The notes beneath the pieces are model-generated. The model made no database searches, had not been told where the DNA came from, and saw only the letters and a program-made list of their open reading frames with translations. Both the position numbers and the translations under genes were made by a program. From positions 224,001 through 288,000 of the forward strand of contig CAJNDS010002375.1 in the NCBI GenBank assembly GCA_905221605.1: a stretch of 64,000 nucleotides of DNA, in the 5' to 3' direction. Shown piece after piece: positions 44,986 to 55,559 of this stretch. The stretch comes from Symbiodinium natans (taxonomy: Eukaryota; Sar; Dinophyceae; Suessiales; Symbiodiniaceae). Position 1 is the first letter of the stretch. Every line of letters begins with the position of its first letter.

Positions 44986-45583
44986 TTTGGGGCTCTTTTT
45001 GGCCACCTGCCCAGGGTTTAGGGTTTGGGGGTTTGGGGGGTTTGGTGGCTTTAGGTTTGCTGTTGCCACCGGTCATGGCAGAGGTCTAATGTATCACAAA
45101 TTTTCATGGACATGTTCCATTTATTTCATGATCACGCAAATGCAACATTTTGTTGCATTTCGTATTACACAAAGTACTTTCAAACTGAAATCTTAGAGGG
45201 TTTGCGGCTTGGAGGAAGGTTTGGCCGGGGATTTGTTTCCTTATATTTCAGTGTTTTTCCTAATTTTTTCGCGTTTTTTTGCTCGGTTTTAGGGTTTAGG
45301 GTTTAGGGTCTAGGGTTTAGGGTTTAGGGTTTAGGGCTTAGGGTTTAGGGTTGAGGGTTTAGGGCTGCCAGGGTTGCTAGAGTTGCTAGGGTTGCTTAGG
45401 TTGCTTGGGTTGCTTGGCTTGCTTGGCTTGCTTGCTTGCTTGCTTGCTAGGCCACCCACCCGGAAAAAAATGCAAAAAACGGGAAAAATAAGCAAAAAAC
45501 ACCGCCACCGGAAGGTTTGGGCGTTTGGAGTGCAAGTTCAAACTAGGTTGGCCTTTCATGCCCTCTGAGAAGGAAAACATGAA

Positions 45584-45808
45584 ATGTCTTCTGGGCCTGC
45601 CGAGCAGTGGTATGTATTGCTGGTTGCTGATTTCGTTGCCCACATGGCCTTGAGCTTGGTCTTCAGGAATGCTGTTGAGGAACTTACCGGGGATGTTTGT
45701 AGGAATCTGCTCGCTGCTCCAAGGCTTCAGACCAGAACCGCCACCTGGGCGGCCAAATGTGAAGCACGGAGCCCAAACGTGAAAAATGAAGCAAAACCGA
45801 AACCCTAA
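45584..45808 (+). CDS. Small ORF, 74 codons
   Basis: It starts AAACATGAAATGTCTTCTG and reads SSGPAEQWYVLLVADFVAHM, then ALSLVFRNAVEELTGDVCRN and LLAAPRLQTRTATWAAK before degenerating at the CCCTAAA-rich edge. It may be a first exon with an amphipathic or hydrophobic helix. No family is recognised. Confidence 0.35.
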   Translation: MSSGPAEQWYVLLVADFVAHMALSLVFRNAVEELTGDVCRNLLAAPRLQTRTATWAAKCEARSPNVKNEAKPKP

Positions 45809-45841
45809 ACCCCTTTTACATCCAGGCCTCTAACCCTAAAC

Positions 45842-45885
45842 CCCTCTCTCTCTCTCTCTGTCTGTCTCTCTCTCTCTCTCTCTCA
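45842..45885. repeat. CT microsatellite
   Basis: TCTCTC and TCTG units between CCCTAAA repeats. A TTGC/TTGCT array lies at 45370-45452. Confidence 0.9.
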
Positions 45886-47663
45886 CCCCTAAACCCCTAA
45901 ACCCTAAATCCTAGGCGCCACAGCCGCTACACAAGCCCTACACCCCAAGCCCTTAACCCTAAAAGCCACACTCTTTGCCTGAGCCTCCGGCGCAAGGCTC
46001 TGGGTTCCCCTCAGAATCGGTCCGGGGGGGTTGGATCACTGGCGGCGTGAAGTCCTTGACCTCCTCCCGCGGCTTTTGGGGGTTCAAGGGTTTAGGGGTT
46101 CAAGGGTGGGTTCAAGGGGTTTAGGGTTCAGGGTCAAGGGTTCAGGGGTTTAGGAGGGGTTCAGGGTCTAGGGGTTCAGGGTCTAGGGGTTCAAGGGTTG
46201 AGGGTTCAAGGGTTCAAAAACTCAAGGGTTCAAGGGTTTAGGGGTGGGGACCCGGTTTAGGGTGTAGGTTTTTGGTGGATAGGGACCCTAAACCCAAGAC
46301 CCCGAACATGATGCAGGAATTCATCCCGACGAGCAGGAGGCTGCAGGGCGCATGAAACAGGCTTTGTTTTCTGAAGCCTTCGTAGCTGACACTCACGACG
46401 CATTGCAGGGAACAGTTGGTTTGGGTTCACAAAAGCAGTGCTCCGTGGTCCTTCAAGAGGTCGCGGATGGTGGGGTCCAGCTTTGGTTTGTCGTACTTCG
46501 GAAACCTGGGGTTGTTGTGGGAGAACATCGGAAGCATTAGAGTGCAGTAACCCCTGTGCTGATCTCGACGTGAAGCACGAGCCATGGCGCTTTCAAACTG
46601 AATCGGGAGCCATGGGTATCCTTATGGTCACTTCTCCAAATTACGGTCCCATTGGTGTTACTATTTGTAAGGCGGCCCCCCTAACATTTCGGGTACCCCA
46701 AAAGGGATCATTACTTTTTGAGAACTGACCATATGAAGCACAGCCGGGGCACTAGAGACAGGCATCACGGCTGTATTGGGCAGAAATCACCAACACTACC
46801 CGCTTTTTGCGCAAAGGGGCGAAACGGTGGTGCCCACCACATCGATTTCCTGCGCCTGCAGGAAGGAGACAAGATCGCAGGTCCCTCTGTCTGCACAAGT
46901 CTCAGACCCCTTCTTGTGGCTCCCTGGCTTGGTCTTCCTGTCGCCTTGTGGTTTAGGGTTTAGGGTTTAGGGTTTAGGGCCTCTCTGATACCCAGCAATT
47001 ACAAAAAAACCGTGCCCCTTTGCACAGGCTTGTCCCAGCGGGCCTGGTCGAGCTCGTCGCTCTCGTGGCAACACGCTCAGTTTGAATATAGGGACCCAAT
47101 CTAAGGGTAGTTACATGGTCCCCTTGATGTGGGCGCTTGAAAGGGACGGCTTATATACCCCCGTATACCGTATACAACGCAAGGGCCCACACATCAGAAC
47201 CAGGGACCATATTAAGGGCCCAAATTTGAGCCCTAAACCCTAAACCCCTTTTACATCCAGCTGCCGGGAAATGCAGGCCCACACAACCAGCATCACAGTT
47301 CTCGTGACCCTAAACCCTAAACCCTAAACCCCTCAACCCTATGGCCTCCCAAAAGGGCAACAGAATCTGCCAGGCCTTGCCGGTCAGCATCTCCAGGCTG
47401 TCATGCTCCCACTCGCGGCAGCCCATTCCCTTCCTGTGACGACCCTTTTGCCTAAACCCTCAACCCTGAACCGTAAACCCTAGACCCTAAACCCCCGTAC
47501 TCCACCGCGGCCCTGCCCTCCCAAGCATCGACTGCAAGAGTAGCACAGGGACATGCTAGCCCAAGGTGGCAACATGATCCGTGGGTGTGGGATCTTTTCA
47601 AGGATTGACGGTTTGCAAGTTTGGAAGCTTCGGGGGAAGACAGTGGATCCAAGAGTTAAGGAA

Positions 47664-47923
47664 AATTGACTCTGAAGTTAATTGACCGGCATCGGGCCGG
47701 CTCGACGCCCCTTAGGTCCAGCACAATTAACTCTCGATTTAATTGCCTGTTAACGTCGCGCGACGTAGCATGCCATGCCGGCAAGCTGCTCAAGGAAAAC
47801 AATTAAATCAGGATTTAATTGTTTCTTCTAGACGACCCCAACCTGCAGAAACAATTAAATCAGGATTTAATTGTTTCTGCTAGACGACCCCAACCCGCAG
47901 CAGAATTAAATCAGGATTTAATG
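47664..47923. repeat. Palindrome cluster, left half
   Basis: Copies of a 20-bp palindrome (AATTAAATC, two bases, GATTTAATT): 47724-47745 (diverged arm), 47800-47821, 47852-47873, 47904-47923, plus a weak relative at 47664-47684. The last three lie in tandem units of about 52 bp that share TTTCTTCTAGACGACCCCAA. Confidence 0.85.
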
Positions 47924-48163
47924 GACATGAATCAATGACCAAGCCTGAATACGGGTCGGATCGGGAACCACCTTAACCACTAGGACACCCATGAAATTAG
48001 GGACAACCAGATAACGAACTACACCTACACCGGAATGTTGATGGCGTGGCAGTGAGGTGATTGTCGAAGGGAGCTCACAGTTCCTCGGAGGTCTTTTCGT
48101 GGGCACGACAAGCATATGTCGACTGGCAGGAAAACATGCACGCGCGAACGATGTCTCCCTAGA

Positions 48164-48678
48164 GTAAGAGTAATAATAAGAACAATAATAGTAAGAATAG
48201 TAATAATAATAGTAATAGTAATAATAGTAATAGTAATAGTAATAGTAATAGTAATAGTAATAGTAATAGTAATAGTAATAGTAATAGTAATAGTAATAGT
48301 AATAGTAATAGTAATAATGATAGTACTAGGAAAAATAATAGTTGCAATAATAATGGTAGTAACAATAAGAATAATAATAATACTACTCATAATAATAGTA
48401 ACAGTAATACGAGTAATAGTAATAGTAATAATTATAATGGTAATAACAATAAGAAGAATAATCATACTACTCATAACAATAGTAACAGTAATACGAGTAA
48501 TAGTAATAGTAATAATAATAAGAAAATACTAATAAGAAGAAGAATAAGAATAATAATTGTAATACTAATAGTAATATTAAGGCTAGTAGTCAAAATAATA
48601 ATACTAATAATAATAGTAATAAGACTCATAGTAATAGGAATAATAAGACTAACTAATAGTAATAATAGTAATAATAGT
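48164..48678. repeat. TAATAG/TAATAA microsatellite
   Basis: About 500 bp of AGTAATAGTAAT units, purest at 48205-48320. It creates spurious Ile/Val-rich and Leu-rich ORFs on both strands. It separates the two halves of the palindrome cluster. Confidence 0.9.
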
Positions 48679-48679
48679 A

Positions 48680-48882
48680 CAATTAAATCATGATTTGATG
48701 GTGCAAACAGGTACCAATTAGCACAAGTCTTTGCTATACCATTAAATCACGATTTAATTGTCTTCCAGTCAAACGCAAAGAAACACAATTAAATCACGAT
48801 TTAATTGTGTTTTTGTAGGGACAAGGTATGTCGAGAGGTCAAAACCCAACCCAAACACAACAATTAAATCAGGATTTAATTT
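48680..48882. repeat. Palindrome cluster, right half
   Basis: Four more copies at 48680-48701, 48740-48760, 48786-48807 and 48861-48882, with different unique spacers. The copy at 48781-48812 extends to a 32-bp palindrome (AAACAC...GTGTTT arms). Confidence 0.85.
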
Positions 48883-50849
48883 TTTTAACTTCTGGATCCA
48901 TGGGTTTTCTTCGGGCAGGGTTGGCGCTTCCAAAAACCCTGAATCCTGCAATGTGAGCCAGGCGTCCAGTTTACCCAGTGGGACTCCCGCGCTAGGACGT
49001 GGGTCACCATGGTGCCGACACTGGCCCGCCTTGGGCGAGGTCCCACTCCAGAACTGAAGGTTTACGGGTTTAGGGTTTAGGGTTTAAGGCACCACCTGGA
49101 CACACAGTTTCGTAGTGGAAGACATCTTACATCCCAAGCTCTGAGGGTGCTCATGTGCGGCAACAGCCTCGAAAGAACTTCAGCCCTCCCCAGCCAGTGC
49201 AGAGAGTCATCACAGAGGCAGCTTCGGCTTTGGAACGTGAGCTAGAGATTTGGGTAGGGTAGCCCTCTTCTCTACCCAGCATAACTGCACATGTAAAATA
49301 TGTAAACCTAGAATTTAGGGGAAGACTTCGATCGCTATGTGTCACGCAACTTTCTTGATAAGACATGTGACATGGCCCAATGCTGCCTGATCCAATGATG
49401 CACATGTGCAACGAACATCTGCTTCCAAATCGTCTGGACATGTCCCTGCCCTGCCAATGAGTTGAGAACAGCGCATGACAAAACTGTGTGACTGCTCCGC
49501 TGGTGCTTCTGTTAACCCTAAACCCCAAACCCTAAACCCTAAACCCTAAACCCACGAATCCTGGAGTGAAAACGTTCCCAGTTTGGGCGAGCGTCGTTTG
49601 AGTCAGCACCTTTTCGATGCAACTTCTGATCTCCTGCCATCTGCACAAGCCCTGCAAAGCAAGGGGTTTAGGGTTTAGGGCTTAGGGTTTAGCGTTTAGG
49701 GTTTAGGGTTAGGGGAGCACCGACACCCTGCAAGAGGACTTCCGATGTCCTTCAGCTGAGCATGGATCGAGTCCGGCCTGGCCCATGCAGCAATCCATGG
49801 CTGGCATGTTTCGTTAAGCTCATGAGTCTTATGAGGGTTTAGGGTTTAGGGTTTAGGGTTTAGGGTTTAGGGTTTAGGGTTTAGGGCTCGTCTTTTTTGG
49901 GCAGACGGGTGGCTCATCTCACGGCGCGCATTCCCAAACCGAAGCATCTTCCCCCCCTGCGACACGGCGCTCCCATACGTGGTGAGTGTTTGTGGTTGCC
50001 TGTTAGGGAGGACGTCCTAATCTTCTAGGAATCACACCCTAAACCCCAAACCCTAAACCCTAAGCCCTAAACCCTACCTCCGGCTTCCGGGACTCTTCCG
50101 GGCCAAGGGGCTGCGTGGAGATCAACCCGCCCGGGCGATCCCTACGACCTTTCAGGGATTCCTTCTATTTCTTGAGTTTTGTTAGGGTTTTTTTGTTTTT
50201 CAGGGCGTTGGGGGGGACTTCTGGAAGTTTGAGCTGGGAGCTGTTGAAGGATTCAGGATGAGGCTTGGTGGGACGGCCTGAAACAGAGTTGTGTGCTTGC
50301 TTTGGGGGCTTGGAGGTTGTTTTTTGTTTTTTTGGGCGGGGAGGCAGTTTCAGCTTTCGTGATCCTGCAAGTGACCACTGAGCACTATTGATGCCCGAGA
50401 ACACAAGAACTTTGCTTCGTAGCTTTCTCAGGAGGTAGAGTGGTGCGGCGTGGTGCCGTATGCTGACTGCGGGCTAAGTCGCTGGACACATCTTGCTCCA
50501 GAGCTTGGAAAGCAATCAGCACCTGATGGGAGCAACAAGATAAGGCGGTCATCCTGGCTGCCTTGTGCAACGGCAGAGGTTGCAGAGCAGAGGGATAGGG
50601 CAGGTTTAGGGACATGGCGATGCCATCGCGTCCCACGAGACCTCACTCGGCCACATGCCTTGGACCCTATCCAAGAGCAGGCTTCACGGACGAAGCAGAG
50701 TAGCAAAAAGCTGGGGCCTGCGTCAGGAACTGGATTCTGAGCTGCGGGTCGTCCATCTGAACCTTCGTACCCACACCGGCGGGCTGGTCTCGGGTGCGAG
50801 TGTCCCGTCGCAAGCTGCAGCGACAGCACTTTATTTAAGAGCACAACAT

Positions 50850-50905
50850 CCCTAAACCCTAAACCCTAAACCCTAAACCCTAAACCCTAAACCCTAAACC
50901 CTAAA
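50850..50905. repeat. Interstitial telomeric array, CCCTAAA
   Basis: Eight units. Smaller arrays nearby: 49065-49088, 49514-49552, 49665-49710, 49834-49887, 50036-50080. Confidence 0.95.
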
Positions 50906-51903
50906 TAAGAGCCTCGTCCGGGAGCCGACGCCCACAAGTGCGAAAAAAAAACTAGGTACCAAAATAAGAAATCCAGGGTGCGCTCAGCTTGGCTCTGAAT
51001 GCTGGGATATACCGTCGCCAACTTAAACCCCTTTTGCAGTACGCCTCGTCGGAAACGCTAAACCCGAAACCCCAGGCCCTAGACCCTAAGAAAATCAAGG
51101 GCTCACTTCCTTAAATTCCAGTTGGGCCCCTGGCCTTGGCGCCAACACCTGGATTTCTTTATTTTCTATTGGGCCACCTGGAGTTTAGGGTTTAGCTTCG
51201 AGTCGAGGGTTGGGAGGGCTTGGGGAGGATTCTTTGAGGGTTTAGGGTTTAGGTTTAGGGTTTGGAAGGGGTTTGGGCAGGTCTAGAAGGGTTTGGGTGG
51301 GTTCGGGAAGCCCTGCGGGGACTTCCGAACCCCGCCCGAACCCTACTAGGCCTGCCCAAACCCTCCTAACCCAATTTCCTCAAAACTAAATTCAGTAATC
51401 CAGCTCCCTGATTGTCAGTGGATTTAGGAAATGACAAATTTATTAAGAGATTCGGGGCACGCTCGGGATGTGGGGATGTATTTCTGGATAAGTATGGGGG
51501 GGCCCTGACCTGGAGTTATCGCTTCCCTAGCTGTGCACCATTTGCATGCGAAGAGCACGAAAGGCTCGGGCACGACAGACCTGCCAGGGCATGTTGCGTT
51601 CAGGCCCACTGTAGATGCTGCAAGCATGCGCTTAGGAACAGTAGGTTCTTCTTGCCATGGCCGGAATCTCGGCTGCCTGTTCACAAGCATCGTTGCACTG
51701 CTTACGTCCCGCATACAGCACCCTACCAATCAACGATTCTGCTCTCATGATTCAGCCATGCACGAGGATTCCAATCCATGCCACAAGCTTCAGTCACCCA
51801 CTACCTTGTACATCCCCTCCCCAGCCCCACAACCAAAAACTCCCAAGGCCCCATCCCCAACCCCGAAACCCCTCAACCGTCACCCATTTGTCCGCCTGGG
51901 CTT

Positions 51904-52019
51904 CCCTAAACCCTAAACCCTAAACCCTAAACCCTAAACCCTAAACCCTAAACCCTAAACCCTAAACCCTAAACCCTAAACCCTAAACCCTAAACCCTAA
52001 ACCCTAAACCCTAAACCCT
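51904..52019. repeat. Interstitial telomeric array, CCCTAAA
   Basis: 16 clean units at the 3' side of the minus-strand exons at 52.0-52.5 kb (TTTAGGG in their sense). Confidence 0.97.
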
Positions 52020-52049
52020 TCCCTTCCCTAACTCCCCCTCCTCTCCTCT

Positions 52050-52141
52050 CCTCCCCTCTCCTCCCCCCTTTGCGCCTGACGCTGTGGAGCTGGCTCCGGT
52101 GGGGTCCAGGGCTCCCGTTGCTCCGCGGAGGTGGGATACTT
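52050..52141 (-). CDS. Unknown minus-strand gene, exon (Arg/Gly/Pro-rich)
   Basis: Acceptor CAGCAAAG|GAAGT at 52141, phase-matched to the exon ending at 52256 (ACA G|GA). It reads SIPPPRSNGSPGPHRSQLHS then VRRKGGRR and runs towards a GGAG-rich tract and the TTTAGGG-sense array at 51904-52019. The exon end is not defined. Confidence 0.4.
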
Positions 52142-52255
52142 CCTTTGCTGAATGGCTGGGAGACTTTGGGGCTCTAGGTTTCAGGGGAAACTTGTTGGTA
52201 AAAAGGTGGCAGGCTGTAGCAGCATGGTGACTTTCAAGGCCCCTGATTGCCCTAC

Positions 52256-52328
52256 CTGTCACATGCAACTTCCGCCCTTCGGAACGGCTGAGGATCTCGA
52301 ACTGCTTCAGCAGCTTCGTCATGGCCGC
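52256..52328 (-). CDS. Unknown minus-strand gene, exon
   Basis: A 73-bp exon, CTCAG|GCGGCC to GTGACAG|GTAGGG. It reads AAMTKLLKQFEILSRSEGRK then LHVT, an amphipathic helix. Joined to the exon at 52439-52505 it gives ELYRAAMTKLLKQFEIL in frame. Confidence 0.55.
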
Positions 52329-52438
52329 CTGAGCTCGAGGGGTTCGGGGCTCAGCGGCTTAGAATAAGCCAGTTTGCAAGGCAGCAAGCCGCTGTTGCCC
52401 CCTAAGGTCAAGGACTCTGAGCCCAAACCCTATGAAGC

Positions 52439-52505
52439 CCTGTAAAGCTCAATGCCAAGCCATGGCGCATGGAAGTGCTTCCAATTCTCAGGCTTCTCGA
52501 AGAGC
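52439..52505 (-). CDS. Unknown minus-strand gene, exon
   Basis: A 67-bp exon, CAGCCCAG|GCTC to TACAGG|GCTTC (GC donor). It reads LFEKPENWKHFHAPWLGIEL then YR. Codon content and aromatic spacing are strongly protein-like. No family is recognised. Confidence 0.55.
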
Positions 52506-52781
52506 CTGGGCTGAAAATTTGGGGACCGATGCCTGCAGCTGCGTGCCTTTCGTTTGTGGTAACGACAGAGGGCTTAAGCTGTGCGGGGCTTAGCGTATAA
52601 GGGCCTAGAGGGCAAGGGGACATCGGCTTTTAGGGCTTTGCCTTACAGCTTTCTGGAGGACAGCCCCGAATCCCCCAAAACCTCCCCGAAATGAGTGACC
52701 GACCTCCGACCCCTGGATGCCATGACCCGTAACCTAAACCCCTTTGTAACTGGGACTCTTTGCTGCCGTAAACCCCTAAAA

Positions 52782-53318
52782 CTAAAACCTCAAACCCCAC
52801 GTCCTAGAAGGAGTCGGACACAGTTGTGGCTCGGGCGCGCGGGGCGGACCAGTAGAAACACACTCACCAGTCCCAGCAAGGCAGCCCATTGCACTGTAAG
52901 CTGCCTCATGCCAGTCATACTCGCAAGGCAACCTGAAGCCAAAACCCACTCTCCAGTTCTCGGGGGGGTTTGTCAAGTTGAAAGTCCGGGATGTGCCAAA
53001 AAAAAACCGCCACACCCCGACTGCAACCAAGGGGCTTTTCCACGACTTGAAGCGACTCCTGCAAGGCCCAGAAGCCTGGAGAAGGTCTGCGGTCGCCACC
53101 CCCCTATCGGCCCGAAACAAATCTCGGATTCGGGGAGCCCGGGGAGAACGCGTGTCGAGGCAAAGCTGCATGCGCGGGCGCTGGCCTGTGTAGTCGCTGT
53201 ACTGGAGGTTCGGATCATGGCCCAAACTGCTGAAGGTCTCCTGTGACAGTCTGGCAGTCTGCTTGGCCTTTTGTGTTTCGGGTACACCGATGATTTTAAA
53301 CTTCAGAATTGCTTCCAC
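52782..53318 (-). CDS. Unknown minus-strand coding region, 178 codons
   Basis: The longest ordinary-looking frame outside the array. Segments: ETFSSLGHDPNLQYSDYTGQ, RPRMQLCLDTRSPRAPRIRD, LFRADRGVATADLLQASGPC, WRFFFGTSRTFNLTNPPENW, VGFGFRLPCEYDWHEAAYSA. An acceptor GTCACAG|GAGACC at 53240 may be the real 5' edge; the ORF's ATG is at 53318. Possible internal introns cannot be excluded. It is likely part of the same gene as the exons at 52.2-52.5 kb. Confidence 0.5.
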   Translation of the reverse strand: MEAILKFKIIGVPETQKAKQTARLSQETFSSLGHDPNLQYSDYTGQRPRMQLCLDTRSPRAPRIRDLFRADRGVATADLLQASGPCRSRFKSWKSPLVAVGVWRFFFGTSRTFNLTNPPENWRVGFGFRLPCEYDWHEAAYSAMGCLAGTGECVSTGPPRAPEPQLCPTPSRTWGLRF

Positions 53319-53460
53319 ACATTGACACGGCCTGTGAGCTGAGCTGTTATGGGCGTGGAACTAGGGTTTCGGCAAGCAAGGCAGCTGTCTGTGGTCTTGC
53401 ACCACCACGACCGCACAGATGGTGCAGCTGACCATCACATCTTGAGGCTAGAGACGTAGA

Positions 53461-53586
53461 CTGGGAGGTTCATGGTACTTCATAACCCAATTGTACCTGT
53501 ACTGATAAACCAAGTATAACCACATTAGGGCACTTAAGGGTATAAGCGGGGTACAAGCACACTTATCAGTACCATGAACCTTCTAG
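53461..53586. mobile_element. Family-B MITE (B1 subtype), diverged ends
   Basis: TIRs CTGGGAGGTTCATGG / CCATGAACCTTCTAG, core with GTACTGATAA and CACATTAGGGC shared with the copy at 60834. It lies between coding-like sequence of the minus-strand gene. Minus sense keeps AGAAG|GT and CCCAG ends. Confidence 0.8.
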
Positions 53587-53616
53587 TGTTTGGACAGGGC
53601 GTTGGTGCAAGATGAA

Positions 53617-53799
53617 TCAGGGAACCATATGGCATGGCATGGTCTTCTTGATGACGATGTAGCAGCGTAGCAAAGTTAGCTGCAACTGGAATAAACCCGG
53701 TAAACCCTCAAAACCCAATGCAATCAAGACAATGGGGCCTGGCTTCACATGGAACTCAAGGCGAAACTGGGTCCAATCCTCTCCCCTCGGGTTTGTCAT
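53617..53799 (-). CDS. Unknown minus-strand coding segment
   Basis: It reads MTNPRGEDWTQFRLEFHVKP, then GPIVLIALGFE, after which GAG|GGTTTACC resembles a telomere-derived edge. A second acceptor (CCAGTTGCAG at about 53678) opens another frame, ANFATLLHRHQEDHAMPYGS, that runs to the MITE at 53586. Start codon context is weak. Confidence 0.4.
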   Translation of the reverse strand: MTNPRGEDWTQFRLEFHVKPGPIVLIALGFEGLPGLFQLQLTLLRCYIVIKKTMPCHMVP

Positions 53800-53850
53800 C
53801 TACCCCTGATGAGCCTCAGGGGCGCTGCTGTTGCCGTTGCTCGCCTGAAA

Positions 53851-53949
53851 CCCTAAACCCTAAACCCTAAACCCTAAACCCTAACCCTAAACCCTAAACC
53901 CTAAACCCTAAACCCTAAACCCTAAACCCTAAACCCTAAACCCTAAACC
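53851..53949. repeat. Interstitial telomeric array, CCCTAAA
   Basis: 14 units with one CCCTAA, immediately upstream of the minus-strand coding segment at 53.8 kb. Confidence 0.97.
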
Positions 53950-55214
53950 GTGGGGGGCAGGTTGTGACCAGGATTGGGGTCTTGGGCAGCTCGGGGGTCG
54001 TAGAATCGAAGGAAGCTGCCCTTAGGTACATGGCCCAAGGCGCGGGGCATGCCGAAAGCAAGCACGCCCCCCAAAAATCACCCCTGGCTTCAAGGGGCCT
54101 CTGAAAAATTGTTGTGGGCTCTGCAGAATCTCTGGCACTCCCCAGGAAGCCCCTGGGCTAAATAACCCTAAACCCCCTTGTTGCGCCAGGGCTCGCTTTG
54201 TGGCCCAGTCGAAAAGAGCTCCGAAAGCAAATCCTAAACCCTAAACCCGAAACCCTAAACCGGCCTAAACCCGAAACCGCCCCGAAATCCCTTCCGCACC
54301 CAGCTTGCATCGATGCAGGCTGCCGCCGCAAGGTTGCCGGAATGAAGGGAGAGCCTACTTCTCTTGGTTTAATGAGGTTTCTGTGAGAACCTTTTTCATA
54401 TCCATGAAAAGGAGAAGAAGGAGTTAACACTGGGGGGGATAAGGCTTCAACAAAAAAACCCACGACCTATATAACTTTAAACCCACAAGCCTGACGAACT
54501 CACTGAAATGCCCTATATCTTCCCTAAACCCTAATTAAACCCTAAACCCTAAACCCTAAACCCTAAACCCCAAACCCTAAACCCTAAACCCTTGTACTGT
54601 GCAAGCCGAAGCACAGCCGCGCCGCCAGGCTGCTCTGCCTCCGCAGGTGCCGCCGCATCTGCCTGGCTAGGGGTTTAGTGTCTAGGGTTTAGGGTGCAGG
54701 GTTTAGGGTTTAGGGCTTAGGGGTTAGGGTTTAGGGTTTAGGGTTTTGGGTTTAGGTCTTAGGGTTTGGGGTCTAGGGTTTAGGCTTGAGGTGCTGGGCT
54801 TTCATCACGTTTGGCTGACTGTTGGTGCCGGGGGTCCCAAGCCCTGTGAACATGCTTCATGCAGTCCGCCCCTAAAGCCTCACAAAGCGAATCTCCGGAA
54901 TACCCAAACTTCCTACACGCTTGGCCTCCTTCGCCGGTTCTGTTGGTGGTGGGGAGGCCTGTGCAGCAGCAGAAGTCCAATACAAGATATAGCATCAATT
55001 ATTAACACATGTGTAAGAGGTACTATGCAATACGTTACATAACATGTCTTGCAGTACATTGTAGTAAGTTTATACATACATACATATATATATATAGATA
55101 TACATGTACATGTAAATACACACGCCAAGATTAACCCCAGCCGCCGCCACCTAACTCGAATGCGACTCAAGATCCAAAATGATAAAGGCTGGCGATCCAA
55201 GATCCCGCTTTCCA

Positions 55215-55530
55215 CTTTGCTTTTGCCCTAACGCCCCAGTTGGACAACAGGAACCAGTTAAAGTGGAAAGGGTCAAAGTAGTGGACAGCGACGTACTAGT
55301 CCGAAACAGGTGAAAGAGAAAGGGAAATCGTATGAAAAAAGTGGAAGTGGAAAGTGTACTAGTCCGAAACAAAGTCAAAAGTAAAAAGAGTAGTTACTAG
55401 ACCTACAAAAAGTGGAGTGGAAGTGGAAAGGGCACAGGCCCGAAGTAAGTGGAAACTGGGAAAGTGGAGAGTGGAAAGGCCATAGGCCTAAACAAGTGGA
55501 ACGTGGAAAGGGGCAAGTGGCAATCGGAAG
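55215..55530. repeat. Degenerate minisatellite with GTGGAAGTGGAAAG
   Basis: Irregular units of about 60-90 bp, each with AGTGGAAAG and ACTAGTCCGAAAC-like motifs (55290-55310, 55355-55372, 55430-55445, 55485-55500). Confidence 0.7.
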
Positions 55531-55559
55531 GATACACATCCGTTCAACTTAAACTTATG

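Noticed and set aside
48025-48532. Hydrophobic Ile/Val/Thr or poly-Leu ORFs that could pass for membrane proteins
   Set aside because: Translations of the TAATAG microsatellite.
47800-48882. Palindromic repeats with different spacers look like a CRISPR array
   Set aside because: Spacing is irregular (about 30 to over 750 bp), a microsatellite splits the set, and the genome is eukaryotic with no cas-like gene.
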